NCBI RefSeq assembly: GCF_001507645.1
Contig: NZ_CP013909.1
Coordinates: 558,001 to 622,000 of the forward strand
Direction: 5' to 3'
DNA: 64,000 bases
Origin: Hymenobacter sedentarius
Lineage (GTDB): Bacteria > Bacteroidota > Bacteroidia > Cytophagales > Hymenobacteraceae
Part shown: positions 35,612 through 44,900 of the stretch, piece by piece
Position numbering within the stretch: the stretch's first letter is position 1
Layout: each line of letters begins with the position of its first letter
Notes under the pieces: model-generated
Database searches by the model: none
Told to the model about the DNA's origin: nothing
What the model saw: only the letters and a program-made list of their open reading frames with translations
Program-made: the position numbers and the translations under genes

Positions 35612-36388
35612 ATGACGCACTACCAGGCTTTGGAGCTGCCCGAACATGCCACGGCAGCTGACATCCGGCGAGCATACCGCCGCTTGGTGCTCCTCACCCA
35701 CCCCGACCGCACACCCGACCCAGCGGCACATGCCCGCTACCTGGCCATCAACGCGGCCTATGAGGTGCTGAGTAACTCGAACCGTCGGCAAGCTTACGAT
35801 AATGCTTTGCATTATCAGGCGCCGTTATCCGCTACTTCTAGTCAAACGCAAAGGGCTCAACCACGCCCGGGAAATAACTATTCAGCCCGAACAAAGTCGG
35901 CTTCTGACACAGCCAATTACTTACAGTATGCTCCGCTAGGAAAAGCAGTCTGTAAAGCCCTCTTGATTTTCAGCCTGTTGCTCACCATTGACAGATTGTG
36001 GATTACCAATTTTCCGCACGAACGGGTCATAAAATCCACACAGTTTAGTAGCAAAAAAGGCTCCTATTGTGTAAAGGAAACGGAAAATGCCACCTTCCGT
36101 GGAGGGCCTTGCTTTAGAGTTGGAGAACTATTGGCACTGCGACGAACGGCGTTGTTTGGCCAAGTTATTTCGTTAAGCCCTACCACAGAAAATAAGGAGA
36201 CGCCTATTGAGGACTACTGGGATATCAGTTTCCTCTACACCACAGGGGGCGCATTATTTCCTGTCATCATGTTCGTAACCGCTCTGGTTGGCGCGTGGCC
36301 CGGACCTGCTGGCAGACGCCAAGTGGATTGCGCTATGACAGCGGGCCTTCTCGCCGTATTAGTCTTCTGGCTACTGGCTACCTCCTAG
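35612..36388 (+). CDS. DnaJ-domain membrane protein
   Basis: 258 residues. J-domain at about 3-65 with helix II RRAYRRLVLL and HPD at 30-32, which stimulates the ATPase of DnaK-type chaperones; helix III is YLAINAAYEVL. After a Ser/Gln/Asn-rich linker come one membrane helix (ALLIFSLLLTIDRLWI), a soluble segment and two more near the C-terminus (FPVIMFVTALVGAW, AGLLAVLVFWLLA). It has no zinc-finger or client-binding domain, so it is a specialised co-chaperone. Its lower GC differs from flanking genes. Its stop overlaps that of the convergent terC gene in the shared bases CTAG. Confidence 0.85.
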   Translation: MTHYQALELPEHATAADIRRAYRRLVLLTHPDRTPDPAAHARYLAINAAYEVLSNSNRRQAYDNALHYQAPLSATSSQTQRAQPRPGNNYSARTKSASDTANYLQYAPLGKAVCKALLIFSLLLTIDRLWITNFPHERVIKSTQFSSKKGSYCVKETENATFRGGPCFRVGELLALRRTALFGQVISLSPTTENKETPIEDYWDISFLYTTGGALFPVIMFVTALVGAWPGPAGRRQVDCAMTAGLLAVLVFWLLATS

Positions 36389-37155
36389 TCGTACTTCGAG
36401 TCGCGCAAGTGCACGGGCTTGGTCTTTTTGCGCAGCCGCATGTTGAGCAGCTCAACAATCATGGAGAAAGCCATGGCAAAGTACAGGTAGCCTTTTTCCA
36501 CCTCTTTGTGGGCGGCTTCCATCACCAGCATGAAGCCAATCATGATGAGGAACGACAGCGCCAGCATCTTGATGGTGGGGTTCTTGTTCACGAAGTTGGC
36601 CACGGCACCGCTGAAGCTGAGCATGATGGCCATGGCGAAAATTACGGCCGCAATCATCACCAGTACGTTGTCGACCAGGCCAACGGCGGTTAGAATCGAG
36701 TCGAAGCTAAAGACGATGTCGATGACGATGATTTGCAGGATGATGCTCATCATCGTGGCTTTTTTGCCACCGCCCAAGCCGTCCTCGTCTTCCTCGCCCT
36801 GCAGCTTGGTGTGGATTTCGGTGGTGCTCTTGTACATCAGAAACAGGCCGCCCGCCATCAGAATAATGTCGCGCCCCGTGACGCCGAACGGCTGGTCCAG
36901 CCACGGAAACGGCAAGTCGAACAAGGGCGCCCGCAGCCCCACAATCCAGGAAATGCTGAGCAGCAGGCCAATGCGAAATATCAGCGCCAGCAGCAGCCCG
37001 ATGGTGCGCGCCCGCGCATGCTCGCTCTCGGGCAGGCGGTTCACCACAATGGAGATGAAGATGATGTTGTCAATCCCCAGCACGATTTCCATAAACGTGA
37101 GGGTAAGCAAGCTAACCCAGGTGGCGGCGTGGGCAAAGGCTCCGAAATCGTACAC
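36385..37155 (-). CDS. TerC-family integral membrane protein
   Basis: 256 residues from GTG 37155. Seven or so membrane helices. TerC signatures are MEIVLGIDNIIFISI in helix 1 and IVIDIVFSFDSILTAVGL in the second repeat, each with the conserved acidic residues thought to bind metal ions. TerC proteins act in metal homeostasis and, in some bacteria, in loading manganese into exported enzymes. An acidic loop (EEDEDGLGGGKK) joins the halves. It is convergent with the DnaJ-domain gene, overlapping by 4 bases. Confidence 0.95.
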   Translation of the reverse strand: MYDFGAFAHAATWVSLLTLTFMEIVLGIDNIIFISIVVNRLPESEHARARTIGLLLALIFRIGLLLSISWIVGLRAPLFDLPFPWLDQPFGVTGRDIILMAGGLFLMYKSTTEIHTKLQGEEDEDGLGGGKKATMMSIILQIIVIDIVFSFDSILTAVGLVDNVLVMIAAVIFAMAIMLSFSGAVANFVNKNPTIKMLALSFLIMIGFMLVMEAAHKEVEKGYLYFAMAFSMIVELLNMRLRKKTKPVHLRDSKYD

Positions 37156-37162
37156 TTATTTT

Positions 37163-37255
37163 GAATGAAGAATGAGGAATTATTGAATGAAGAATGAGGA
37201 ATTAAGAATGAAGAATTGGTCGTTGGGCTAATTCTTCATTCTTAATTCCTCATTC
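37163..37255. repeat. Heptamer-like direct repeats ending in a 26-bp perfect inverted repeat
   Basis: Arms 37192-37217 and 37230-37255 are exact complements built from GAATGAG/GAATTAA/GAATGAA units; the loop is 12 bases. Another GAATGAAGAATGAGGAATTA copy precedes it. It lies between leftward terC and yajQ and could act as a terminator for yajQ or be a short repetitive element. Confidence 0.85.
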
Positions 37256-37266
37256 CTCATTGTCCG

Positions 37267-37758
37267 CTAGGACTTCATGTTCACGAACTGCAGCGGCAGC
37301 CCAATATCCGTTTTGCGCAGCACGGCGATGGCGGCTTGCAAATCGTCGATTTTCTTGGCCGAAACGCGCACCTGGTCGTCCTGCATCTGGGCTTCTACCT
37401 TCACCTTAGCGTCTTTGATGGCCTTGATGATTTTGCGGCCAAACTCCTTGTCGACGCCAGCGCGCACCTTGATGGTTTTCTTCACCAGCGCCCCGCTGGC
37501 CTGCTCGTCGGCCGAGAAGTCGAGGCTGGTGCCGTCGATGCCCTGCTTCACCACGCGGCCCAGCAGAATGTCTTCCAGGGCCTTCAGGCGCATGGAATTC
37601 TCCGACGACAGCAGGATGGTGTTTTCCTTTTTATTTAGCTCAATCCCGCCTTTGGTATCGCGGAGGTCGTAGCGGGTTTGCAGTTCTTTTTGGGCCGTGT
37701 TCACCGCATTTTCCAAGGTTTGCGGGTCTACTTTGCTCACGATGTCGAAGGAAGCCAT
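37267..37758 (-). CDS. YajQ family nucleotide-binding protein
   Basis: 163 residues. The start MASFDIVSKVD and the elements LENAVNTAQKEL, RYDLRDTKGGIEL, SENSMRLKALEDIL, VKQGIDGTSLDF and IKVRAGVDKEFGRKIIK are diagnostic of YajQ (DUF520). Members bind nucleotides, in some species cyclic di-GMP, and affect gene expression; the role in this group is not established. The gene is divergent from the acetyltransferase at 37864 and ends just beyond the palindrome at 37163-37255. Confidence 0.96.
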   Translation of the reverse strand: MASFDIVSKVDPQTLENAVNTAQKELQTRYDLRDTKGGIELNKKENTILLSSENSMRLKALEDILLGRVVKQGIDGTSLDFSADEQASGALVKKTIKVRAGVDKEFGRKIIKAIKDAKVKVEAQMQDDQVRVSAKKIDDLQAAIAVLRKTDIGLPLQFVNMKS

Positions 37759-37863
37759 AGCGGGGTAGGACGTAGTTTTGAGATGAGAAAGCGGCCGAGG
37801 CCGGGGCGTAAAGGTAACGGCCCGCACCGACCGTAGTTGCGTCCGCACCCCATCCCGTCGTTT

Positions 37864-38325
37864 ATGTTCCAGCCCACCGCCGTTCATCCGCCCCGCACCC
37901 CCGCCGAGTGGGACGCCTATTACCAGCTGCGCTACGCCGTGCTGCGCCAGCCCTGGCAGCAGCCGCCCGGCTCGGAGCGCGTGCCGGCCGACGACGAACC
38001 CGGTACCATCCACGCCCTGCTGCTGGCCGATGAGGCAGCCGAGCCCCTGGTGGCCCTGGCCGTGGGCATGCTGCAGCCCACCGCGGCCCACCAGGGGCAG
38101 GTGCGGTTTATGGCCGTGGCGCCGCAGGCGGCCGGCACCGGCTTGGGCCGCCAGATAATGACCGCGCTGGAAACGCAGGCCCAGGCGGCGGGCCTCACCG
38201 AAATTGTGCTGCACTCCCGCGAAGCAGCCGTGGGCTTCTACCAGCGGCTAGGCTACGCGGTGGTGGAGCCGTCGCACACGCTGTTTGGGGTAATACCCCA
38301 TTTTCTCATGCGCAAGCTGCTCTAA
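37864..38325 (+). CDS. GNAT family N-acetyltransferase
   Basis: 153 residues from ATG 37864. GNAT motif A is QVRFMAVAPQAAGTGLGRQIM, the acetyl-CoA pyrophosphate loop, and motif B is REAAVGFYQRLGYAV. The end FGVIPHFLMRKLL matches small ElaA/YjcF-like acetyltransferases. The substrate amine cannot be predicted. Its stop codon overlaps the original stop of the broken Mpo1-like gene on the opposite strand. Confidence 0.9.
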   Translation: MFQPTAVHPPRTPAEWDAYYQLRYAVLRQPWQQPPGSERVPADDEPGTIHALLLADEAAEPLVALAVGMLQPTAAHQGQVRFMAVAPQAAGTGLGRQIMTALETQAQAAGLTEIVLHSREAAVGFYQRLGYAVVEPSHTLFGVIPHFLMRKLL

Positions 38326-38627
38326 AATTTCTCGCGGCCGCGCCATAGGTCGGCGTAGAGGCGGAAGTCGCCGAGCAGCGAAAACTACGGGTGCTGGAAG
38401 GTGGCCGGCCGGTTGTGCTCCACGAAGAAATGGCCGACCCAGGCAAAGCCGTAGGCCGCCACTATGCCCGCTGGTAGCCAGCCCCACTGACCCGTAATGC
38501 CCAGCATTACCACACAGCCCAGAAACAGCGTGGTGCCCACAAAGTGCAGCACCCGGGTGCCGCGCCGGCTGTGCTCCCGCAAGTAGCGCGGGTAAAACTC
38601 GGCAAAGGTGAGCGGCAAAGCAGACAT
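38322..38627 (-). pseudogene. Mpo1-like (DUF962) protein gene with an in-frame TAG
   Basis: From ATG 38627 the frame gives 80 residues (LTFAEFYPRYLREHSRRG, GTTLFLG, AWVGHFFVEHNRPATFQHP), then TAG at 38385-38387. The same frame then continues FSLLGDFRLYADLW... for 20 codons to a second TAG at 38322-38324. The family end is typically HNxPATFxxP-[L/W]-xSLxGDFRxY, so the stop replaces one conserved codon. It is either a recent nonsense mutation or a C-terminally shortened protein. Mpo1 in yeast is an Fe-dependent dioxygenase of the phytosphingosine breakdown pathway; two membrane helices are visible. Confidence 0.8.
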
Positions 38628-38695
38628 GGCAGGAATCAGTAATGGAGGCAGGAAATGACGAGCGGCCCGGCCGCAGCCGGACGTAAGTTCGGGAA

Positions 38696-39247
38696 ATGAC
38701 GTCAATTTTTACTCAACTTGCCAGCCCAAACGCTTTCCTTCTGTTTCGCGCCAAATCCGTGTCTGATACCCAGCTGCCCACTCGCCCTACCCCCGAGCTT
38801 GCCGCCATGGTGGCTGCTTACAACCACATGAACCACTACGGCCGCGCCAACGGCATGGCCCTGACCGTGCCGGCCCCCGGCCAGGCCGAGTACCGCATGA
38901 CCATCCAAGAGGAGCACCTCTCCTCCCCTAATACCTGCCACGGCGGCGTGCTCGCCGGTCTGATGGACGCCGCCCTGGGCGCCTCGGCCCTGTCGCTGGC
39001 CTTCACCAGTCTCGAATTTGTGTCCACCGTCGAGTTCAAGATGAACTACCTGCACGCCGTGCACCTGCACGATGTATTGGTAGCTAAAGGCACGGTGGAC
39101 CACACGGGCAAAAAACTCATTGTGAGCAGCTGCGTGATTTACCGCGTGGCCGACGGCAAGCAGGATGTCGCCGTAGCCCGCGGCCTGGGCACCTTTAACC
39201 GCTACCCAGCCAGCAAACGCGACTTTGCGAAGCTGTTGATGCAGTAA
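38696..39247 (+). CDS. PaaI-family hotdog-fold thioesterase
   Basis: 183 residues from ATG 38696; the first 35 residues are variable and a later start is possible. The hotdog core has SPNTCHGGVLAGLMDAALGASAL, with the HGG substrate loop and the acidic residue on the long helix. FVSTVEFKMNYLHAV and VYRVADGKQDVAVARGLGTF strands follow. PaaI-type enzymes hydrolyse acyl-CoA thioesters, often aromatic acyl-CoAs. The substrate is not predictable. It is divergent from the Mpo1-like gene and faces the terminator at 39473. Confidence 0.85.
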   Translation: MTSIFTQLASPNAFLLFRAKSVSDTQLPTRPTPELAAMVAAYNHMNHYGRANGMALTVPAPGQAEYRMTIQEEHLSSPNTCHGGVLAGLMDAALGASALSLAFTSLEFVSTVEFKMNYLHAVHLHDVLVAKGTVDHTGKKLIVSSCVIYRVADGKQDVAVARGLGTFNRYPASKRDFAKLLMQ

Positions 39248-39300
39248 GGCCGGAAGATGCAATAATAACGGCGCTTAGGTAGCCTTAAGCTACGAAAGGT

Positions 39301-39447
39301 GTCATGCAGAGCGCAGCGAAGCATCTTATCACCGCTGGACGACTCAGGCGAGACAAGATGCTTCGCTGCGCTCTGCATGACACACGATTAATAGCAGGCG
39401 ATTTGATTGGCTACGCGGTAAAGATGCTGCGCTGCGCTCTGCATGAC
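39301..39447. repeat. REP-like palindromic element, three arms
   Basis: Arm 39301-39327 (starts GTCATGCAGAGCGCAGCG) is the exact complement of 39355-39381. A third arm at 39421-39447 repeats the second with a one-base change. Related elements occur at 47039, 58599 and 60951. Confidence 0.9.
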
Positions 39448-39472
39448 GGCCTTATGGTTACTCACTGAGCGC

Positions 39473-39507
39473 AAAAAGCCCCGACTCTAGTAGAGTCGGG
39501 GCTTTTT
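39473..39507. terminator. Bidirectional terminator between thioesterase and NYN genes
   Basis: AAAAAGCCCCGACTCTA pairs with its downstream complement, giving a GC-rich stem with A-run and T-run on the two sides. It lies between convergent genes. Confidence 0.85.
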
Positions 39508-39536
39508 ATAATCAATCGTTTTGCTTGTACCAGTGC

Positions 39537-40547
39537 TTACAGCTCGGCGGTGGCGGCGTGCACGGGCACGGGCTCGTATTCATCTTCCATGTCGCTGAGC
39601 TGCGGGGCGGCTACTTTGCGCACGTTGCGGGCACAGTCTTCGTCGCGGTGGTTGCGGCCCACCGTGAACTCCACCCAGTCACCTTCGCGCAAGTCGTTGA
39701 AGTCGCCTTCGGTGAGGTCAGCGTAGCTGAAGAACAGGTTGTTAGGGGGCATCACCACAAAGCCAAAACCGTTTTTCAGGTTCTTGATGGTGCTCATGCC
39801 CAAGGTACCCACGGGGCCGGCGGCGGTGGGGCCGGCGGGCCGCACCAGCTTGGGCGCCGAAGGCGTGCTGGGCGCGAAAGCGGCGGGTTCGGACTGATTG
39901 ACGAAGAGGGCTTCCACTACTTCGTCCTGGGCCTGCAGGCCGCGGTCGATGACGTCGTGCATGGCCACCGGATAGGTTACCTGCTCGAGCAGCTGCTGCG
40001 AGGCGCGCGTTACGCGGGTTTCGCCTTTGAAGTCTTCGTACTTGAAATCCCAGTTGAGCAGCATCACGCGGGTGCCCACGGTGTTGAGCTTGCGGATGAG
40101 GGGCACGTAGTCGCTGTCGCCGGCGATGAGCACCACCACGTCCAGGGTTTTGTGCAGGGCCAGCTCGAGGGCTTCGAGGGAGAGCCACACGTCGATGCCT
40201 TTTTCCTGCAGGCGGCCGTCACGGGTTTTCAGGGCCATGTAGTGCGTTTGCACGCCCAGGTTCATCAGAATGTCGTCGAGCAGGCGGTCGTGGAACAGGC
40301 GGTCCTTGTCGCGGGCTTCGGTAGCGGAGAGACGGCCGCGGAAAAAGTGAGCATCGGTAATCTGCGCCAGGCGCACGTCGACGTCTTCTTCCTCGGCTAC
40401 TTGATGACGGATATATTCATGTAATCCTTCCAGGCTGATGCGTGCCTTGCGTTCGTGCTGGAAATAATAATAATCGCTGATTTTTAGAAAATAGTTGCCG
40501 TCATAAAAGACACCAACCCGAATTAAGGGGCTGTTCATCTGGTTCAT
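39537..40547 (-). CDS. NYN-domain putative ribonuclease with C-terminal cold-shock-like domain
   Basis: 336 residues. The NYN (PIN-like) domain covers about 8-190: catalytic-type Asp16 (GVFYDGNYF), EKGIDVWLSLEAL, VVLIAGDSDYVPLI and NTVGTRVMLLNWDF, with the acidic residues expected for metal-dependent RNA cleavage. A Pro/Ala linker leads to an OB/cold-shock-like domain (about 265-320) with RNP-type motifs NGFGFVVM and LFFSYADL. The combination suggests a nuclease that binds single-stranded RNA. The acidic tail is EDEYEPV. Its RNA target is unknown. Confidence 0.88.
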   Translation of the reverse strand: MNQMNSPLIRVGVFYDGNYFLKISDYYYFQHERKARISLEGLHEYIRHQVAEEEDVDVRLAQITDAHFFRGRLSATEARDKDRLFHDRLLDDILMNLGVQTHYMALKTRDGRLQEKGIDVWLSLEALELALHKTLDVVVLIAGDSDYVPLIRKLNTVGTRVMLLNWDFKYEDFKGETRVTRASQQLLEQVTYPVAMHDVIDRGLQAQDEVVEALFVNQSEPAAFAPSTPSAPKLVRPAGPTAAGPVGTLGMSTIKNLKNGFGFVVMPPNNLFFSYADLTEGDFNDLREGDWVEFTVGRNHRDEDCARNVRKVAAPQLSDMEDEYEPVPVHAATAEL

Positions 40548-40926
40548 GGTAATGGTTTTAGTAAAGTTAGAAAAGTGTTTAGGTGGGACAAAGAGTGTGG
40601 ATTGGGTAGAATCGTCGGGCGGTCCGGAGGCTAATGCGCCCCCGGCAAGTCCCTGACAATCGGTATAGGTCTATCTAAAACGGTAGCCGCGGGTAATGCG
40701 AGGCGGGCCCGAAAGTGGTTGCTTTAATAGTGACTTTATAGAATGCCTACTGGCCGGGTTGATTGAAAACGATGGATAGTAACACGAACCAATACAATCA
40801 CGGCCTTAATAAACTGGCATATCTGCTGCGAAGCTAATGGTATTGGCTGACTTATGCAACAGTATCTGCCGCCCCGCGAGCCCCTTATTGCCCGGCTCGC
40901 TAACTGGCCGGGACGGCGGCCGGCGG
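40548..40926. other. Intergenic gap without gene
   Basis: 379 bases between two leftward genes. The right half is AT-richer. I see no gene, repeat or RNA; it presumably holds the NYN gene promoter near 40560-40620. Confidence 0.4.
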
Positions 40927-41667
40927 TTAAAAACCCATGTGGCCCACCACCAGGCCCAAAACCAGCATAGCGTAGCCCGCGCAAATGGCAATTTCCAGCA
41001 TGTTGCCGGTGGCTGACCCGGTGCTGATAAGCGGAATTTTAAAGGAGAATTCGGATATAGGCAAAAACCATCTAACCCCGGCCTTGGTAAGGGTATCGGC
41101 TACAATGTGAGACAAGTAGCCGCTGCCGGCAAACAGCGCCACGCCGTGCCAGCCGAGGTGCTGGTCGGCCAGGTAGCCGATGTAGGTCCAGAGCGCCGTG
41201 GCCCAGATGGTGTGCGTCCAGGAGCGGTGCGACGTGAAGGGGGCCAGCGCCACAAACGTTCCCAGTAAACTAAGCCACAATTGTTCGGTGTACAGGCCCG
41301 CCACCACCGTGCCCAGGCCGGTAAACAGCAGCGCCAGCCGCCGCGCCGAACCGCCCTGCATGCCCACGCCGATGAGCCCAAACGCCAGCGCCGCCGTGTA
41401 GTACAGCCGCTGCTCGGCGCCCGGTACCAGCCGCAGGTAGGCATAGGCCCCCAGCGCCAATGCCCCGGCCGCGAAGGCCCAGCGCACGTAATTCTGACTA
41501 AAGCCCAGGCGCTTGCTCAAGCGGCTGTCGGGATGGTCCAGGTCGGGGGCGAGGCTGGAAAAACCGGCCAGGGCAATACCCGGCAGGGAAAACGGGATGC
41601 CGGGCACCAGCCCCGCAATGGCCACGCCGGTGATAAGGCCAATGGCCAGGTGAGAAGAGCCGCGCAT
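40927..41667 (-). CDS. YdjM/DUF457-type membrane-bound metal-dependent hydrolase
   Basis: 246 residues. It starts MRGSSHLAIGLITG, with the SHLA histidine, followed by SSLAPDLDHPDSRLS, TSHRSWTHTIWA and YLSHIVADTLTKAGVRWFLP. These His/Asp motifs are characteristic of the YdjM/YvsG-type proteins with a phospholipase-C-like metal site. About six membrane helices. The E. coli relative is LexA-regulated and of unknown substrate. The protein probably hydrolyses a membrane-associated substrate. It is divergent from mfd. Confidence 0.9.
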   Translation of the reverse strand: MRGSSHLAIGLITGVAIAGLVPGIPFSLPGIALAGFSSLAPDLDHPDSRLSKRLGFSQNYVRWAFAAGALALGAYAYLRLVPGAEQRLYYTAALAFGLIGVGMQGGSARRLALLFTGLGTVVAGLYTEQLWLSLLGTFVALAPFTSHRSWTHTIWATALWTYIGYLADQHLGWHGVALFAGSGYLSHIVADTLTKAGVRWFLPISEFSFKIPLISTGSATGNMLEIAICAGYAMLVLGLVVGHMGF

Positions 41668-41783
41668 AGAATAGCTGAGGTTATAATTACTGCCGCGAAG
41701 CTACTGCCTGCCCTTCGGTGCCCACCGCAACGGCAAAAGCCAGCCCAACGCGGGGCTAGTAGCGGCCGGGGTTCTCATATTAT

Positions 41784-41791
41784 TAGCTTTG
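41784..41791 (+). promoter_or_regulatory. Candidate -7 box TAGCTTTG upstream of mfd
   Basis: Exact TAnnTTTG match about 120 bases before the mfd start, in the divergent gap with the YdjM-like gene. It would give a leader of about 115 bases. Confidence 0.4.
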
Positions 41792-41851
41792 CTGGGAGTG
41801 AACGCTACGGCCGGGAAACCTTCGCTGCGGCTCTGCTGTATTTACCCCACC

Positions 41852-41878
41852 GCCCGACCGGAATTGCTCCGGCCGGGC
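41852..41878 (+). other. Leader hairpin ahead of mfd
   Basis: Arms 41852-41862 and 41868-41878 (GCCCGACCGGA / TCCGGCCGGGC) pair with one mismatch and a 5-base loop. They lie between the -7 box and the start codon. It could affect mfd expression; no long T-run follows. Confidence 0.4.
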
Positions 41879-41912
41879 TACTCTATTTATCCCGCGCCAG
41901 TCAAGACATCCT

Positions 41913-44900
41913 GTGCAAGTAGCTGATTTTCTTCGCCTCTACCGCCTTTCGCCCGAGTTGCAAACCCTGGCTTCACGCCTGCGCGCGGCCGCTAAGCCTG
42001 ACCCCAGCAGCGTGCGCCTGCACCTGCGCGGCCTCGTGGGCAGCCAGGATGCGGTGGTGGCCGCTGCGGTGGCCCACGCCCAGCACCCGCACGTGTTCGT
42101 GCTGCACGACAAGGACGAGGCGGCGTATTTCCTATCGGATTTGCAGCACTTGCTGCCGGAGGGGCCCGAGGCGCTGCTGTTTCCCAGCTCCTACAAGCGC
42201 CCGTACCAGTTCGACGAGACCGAAAACGCCAACGTGCTGATGCGCGCCGAAGCCCTAAACCGGCTCAACACGACCCGCGCGGCCACCACCGGCAACAGCG
42301 TATTCATCGTGACTTACCCCGAAGCGCTGACGGAGAAAGTAATCAACCGGCAGAGCTTGGTAAAAAACACCTTCAACGCCAAGGTGGGCGACAAGCTGGA
42401 CGTGAATTTCCTGGGCGAGTTGCTGGGCGAGTACGACTTCGAGAAGACGGATTTTGTGTACGAAGCGGGCCAGTACGCCGTGCGCGGCGGCATCGTGGAC
42501 GTGTTCAGCTACGCCAATGAGCTGCCGTTCCGACTTGAGCTATTTGGCGATGAAATCGAGAGCATCCGCACGTTCAATCCCGAGACGCAGCTCTCGGTGG
42601 AGCCGCGGCCGAGCATCAGCATCATCCCCAACGTGCAGACCAAGATGCTGACGGAAACTCGAGAGGCGTTCTTCGAATTTCTGCCCCGCACGGCCTGCAT
42701 TTGGATGAAAGACGTGCGCCAGACGCTAGATGTGGTGACAGAACTGTACGAGAAAGCCGAGGCTAACTTCCAGCAGATGCTGAGCGAGGCGGGCGGCATG
42801 CAAATCGTGAGCAAGCCCAGCGATTTGTTCGAGTCGGGCAAGAATTTCAAGAAGCTGCTCGACGAATTCGCGGTAGTGGAATTCGGCAAGCGCTTTCATT
42901 TCAAGAATGCCGAAACGTTTCAGTTCAGCGCCAAGCCGCAGCCCAGTTTCAACAAGGAATTTGAGCGGATGGTGAAGAACCTGAAGGAGAACCAGCTTCG
43001 CGGCTTCACCACCATCATCACGGCCGACACCGTGCGGCAGGCTGACCGGCTGCGCACCATCTTCGATGAGCTGGACAACAACGTGCAATTCCAGCACCTG
43101 CTGCTGGCCTTGCGCGAAGGCTTTATTGATGAGCAGCTTGAGCTGGCCGTGTATACCGACCACCAGCTGTTTGAGCGCTACTACCGGGCGCAGGAAACCC
43201 GCAAATTCTCGAAGAAGAAGGCGCTGACGCTGCGGGAGCTGAAAACGCTGCAGCCCGGCGACTACGTGACCCACCAGGACTACGGCATCGCGCGCTTCGC
43301 GGGCCTCACGCAGGTGGAAATCAACGGGCAGATTCAGGAGGCCATCCGGCTGGTGTACCGTGATGATGACCTGCTGACGGTCAGCATTCACTCGCTACAC
43401 AAGATTGCCAAGTACAGCGGGGCCGAGGGCGCGCCGCCCACCATGAGCAAATTGGGCTCGCCGGAGTGGGAGAACAAGAAGAAGTCGGTTAAGAAGAAGG
43501 TCAAGGACATTGCGGCCGACCTCATCCGGCTGTACGCCAAGCGCAAGACCGCACCGGGCTTCGCTTTCTCGCCCGATGGATTTATGCAGGCGGAGCTGGA
43601 ATCGAGCTTCATTTACGAGGATACGCCCGACCAGGCCAAGGCCACCGAGGACGTGAAGCAGGACATGCAGCAGCCCCACCCCATGGACCGGCTGGTGTGC
43701 GGCGACGTGGGCTTTGGCAAGACGGAAATTGCCATCCGGGCGGCTTTCAAGGCCGTGGCCGATGGCAAGCAGGCGGCCGTGCTCGTGCCCACCACCATCC
43801 TGGCCATGCAGCACTACAAGACCTTCCGCGACCGGCTGGCCACGCTGCCCGTGACGGTGGAATACATCAACCGCTTTAAGTCGACCAAGCAGATTAAGGA
43901 AACCCTGCAGCGCGTGGCCGAGGGCAAAACCGACATTCTCATCGGCACGCACCGGCTCACGAACAAGGACATCAAGTTTAAGGACCTGGGCTTGCTCATT
44001 ATCGACGAAGAGCAGAAGTTTGGGGTAAAAACCAAGGACAAGCTCAAGGAGCTGAAGGTGAACGTGGACACGCTCACGCTTTCGGCCACGCCCATTCCGC
44101 GCACGCTGCATTTCTCGCTGATGGGCGCCCGCGATTTGAGCGTGATTGCCACACCGCCGCCCAACCGCCAACCGGTGCAAACGGAGCTGCACGTGTTCGA
44201 CGAAATCCTGATTCGCGACGCGGTGTCGCGGGAGTTGAAGCGTGGGGGGCAGGTGTTTTTTGTGCACAACCGCGTGAAGGACATCGAAGAAATGGCCAAC
44301 ACCATTTTGCGCCTCGTGCCGGATGCGAAAATCACCTACGCCCACGGGCAGATGGACGGCGAGATGCTCGAGAAGCGCATGATGAAGTTCGTGGAGGGCG
44401 AGTACGACGTGCTGGTGAGCACCAACATCATCGAAAGCGGGCTCGACATTCCCAACGCCAACACAATCATCATCAACCGCGCCCACCTGGCCGGCCTCTC
44501 CGACCTGCACCAGATGCGCGGCCGCGTGGGCCGCTCCAACCGCAAGGCCTACTGCTACCTGCTCACGCCGCCGGTGGCCAACCTGCCGGCCGACGCCCGC
44601 AAGCGCTTGAGCACGCTGGAGGAGTTTTCGGACCTGGGCGCAGGCTTCAACGTGGCCATGCGCGACCTCGACATTCGCGGGGCGGGCAACCTGCTGGGCG
44701 GCGAGCAGTCGGGCTTCATCAACGACTTGGGCTACGAGACCTACCACCAAATCCTGGACGAGGCGGTGCAGGAGCTCAAGGAAACCGAGTTCCGCGACCT
44801 GTTCCTGGGCGACTCCAACCAGCGGCTACAGCAGGCCGCCGGTGCGGGCCGCATTCAGGAATGCAACGTGGAGACCGACCAGCAGGTGCTCATCCCGGAA

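Noticed and set aside
43395..44750. 451-codon minus-strand frame inside mfd
   Set aside because: Shadow of the helicase core of Mfd.
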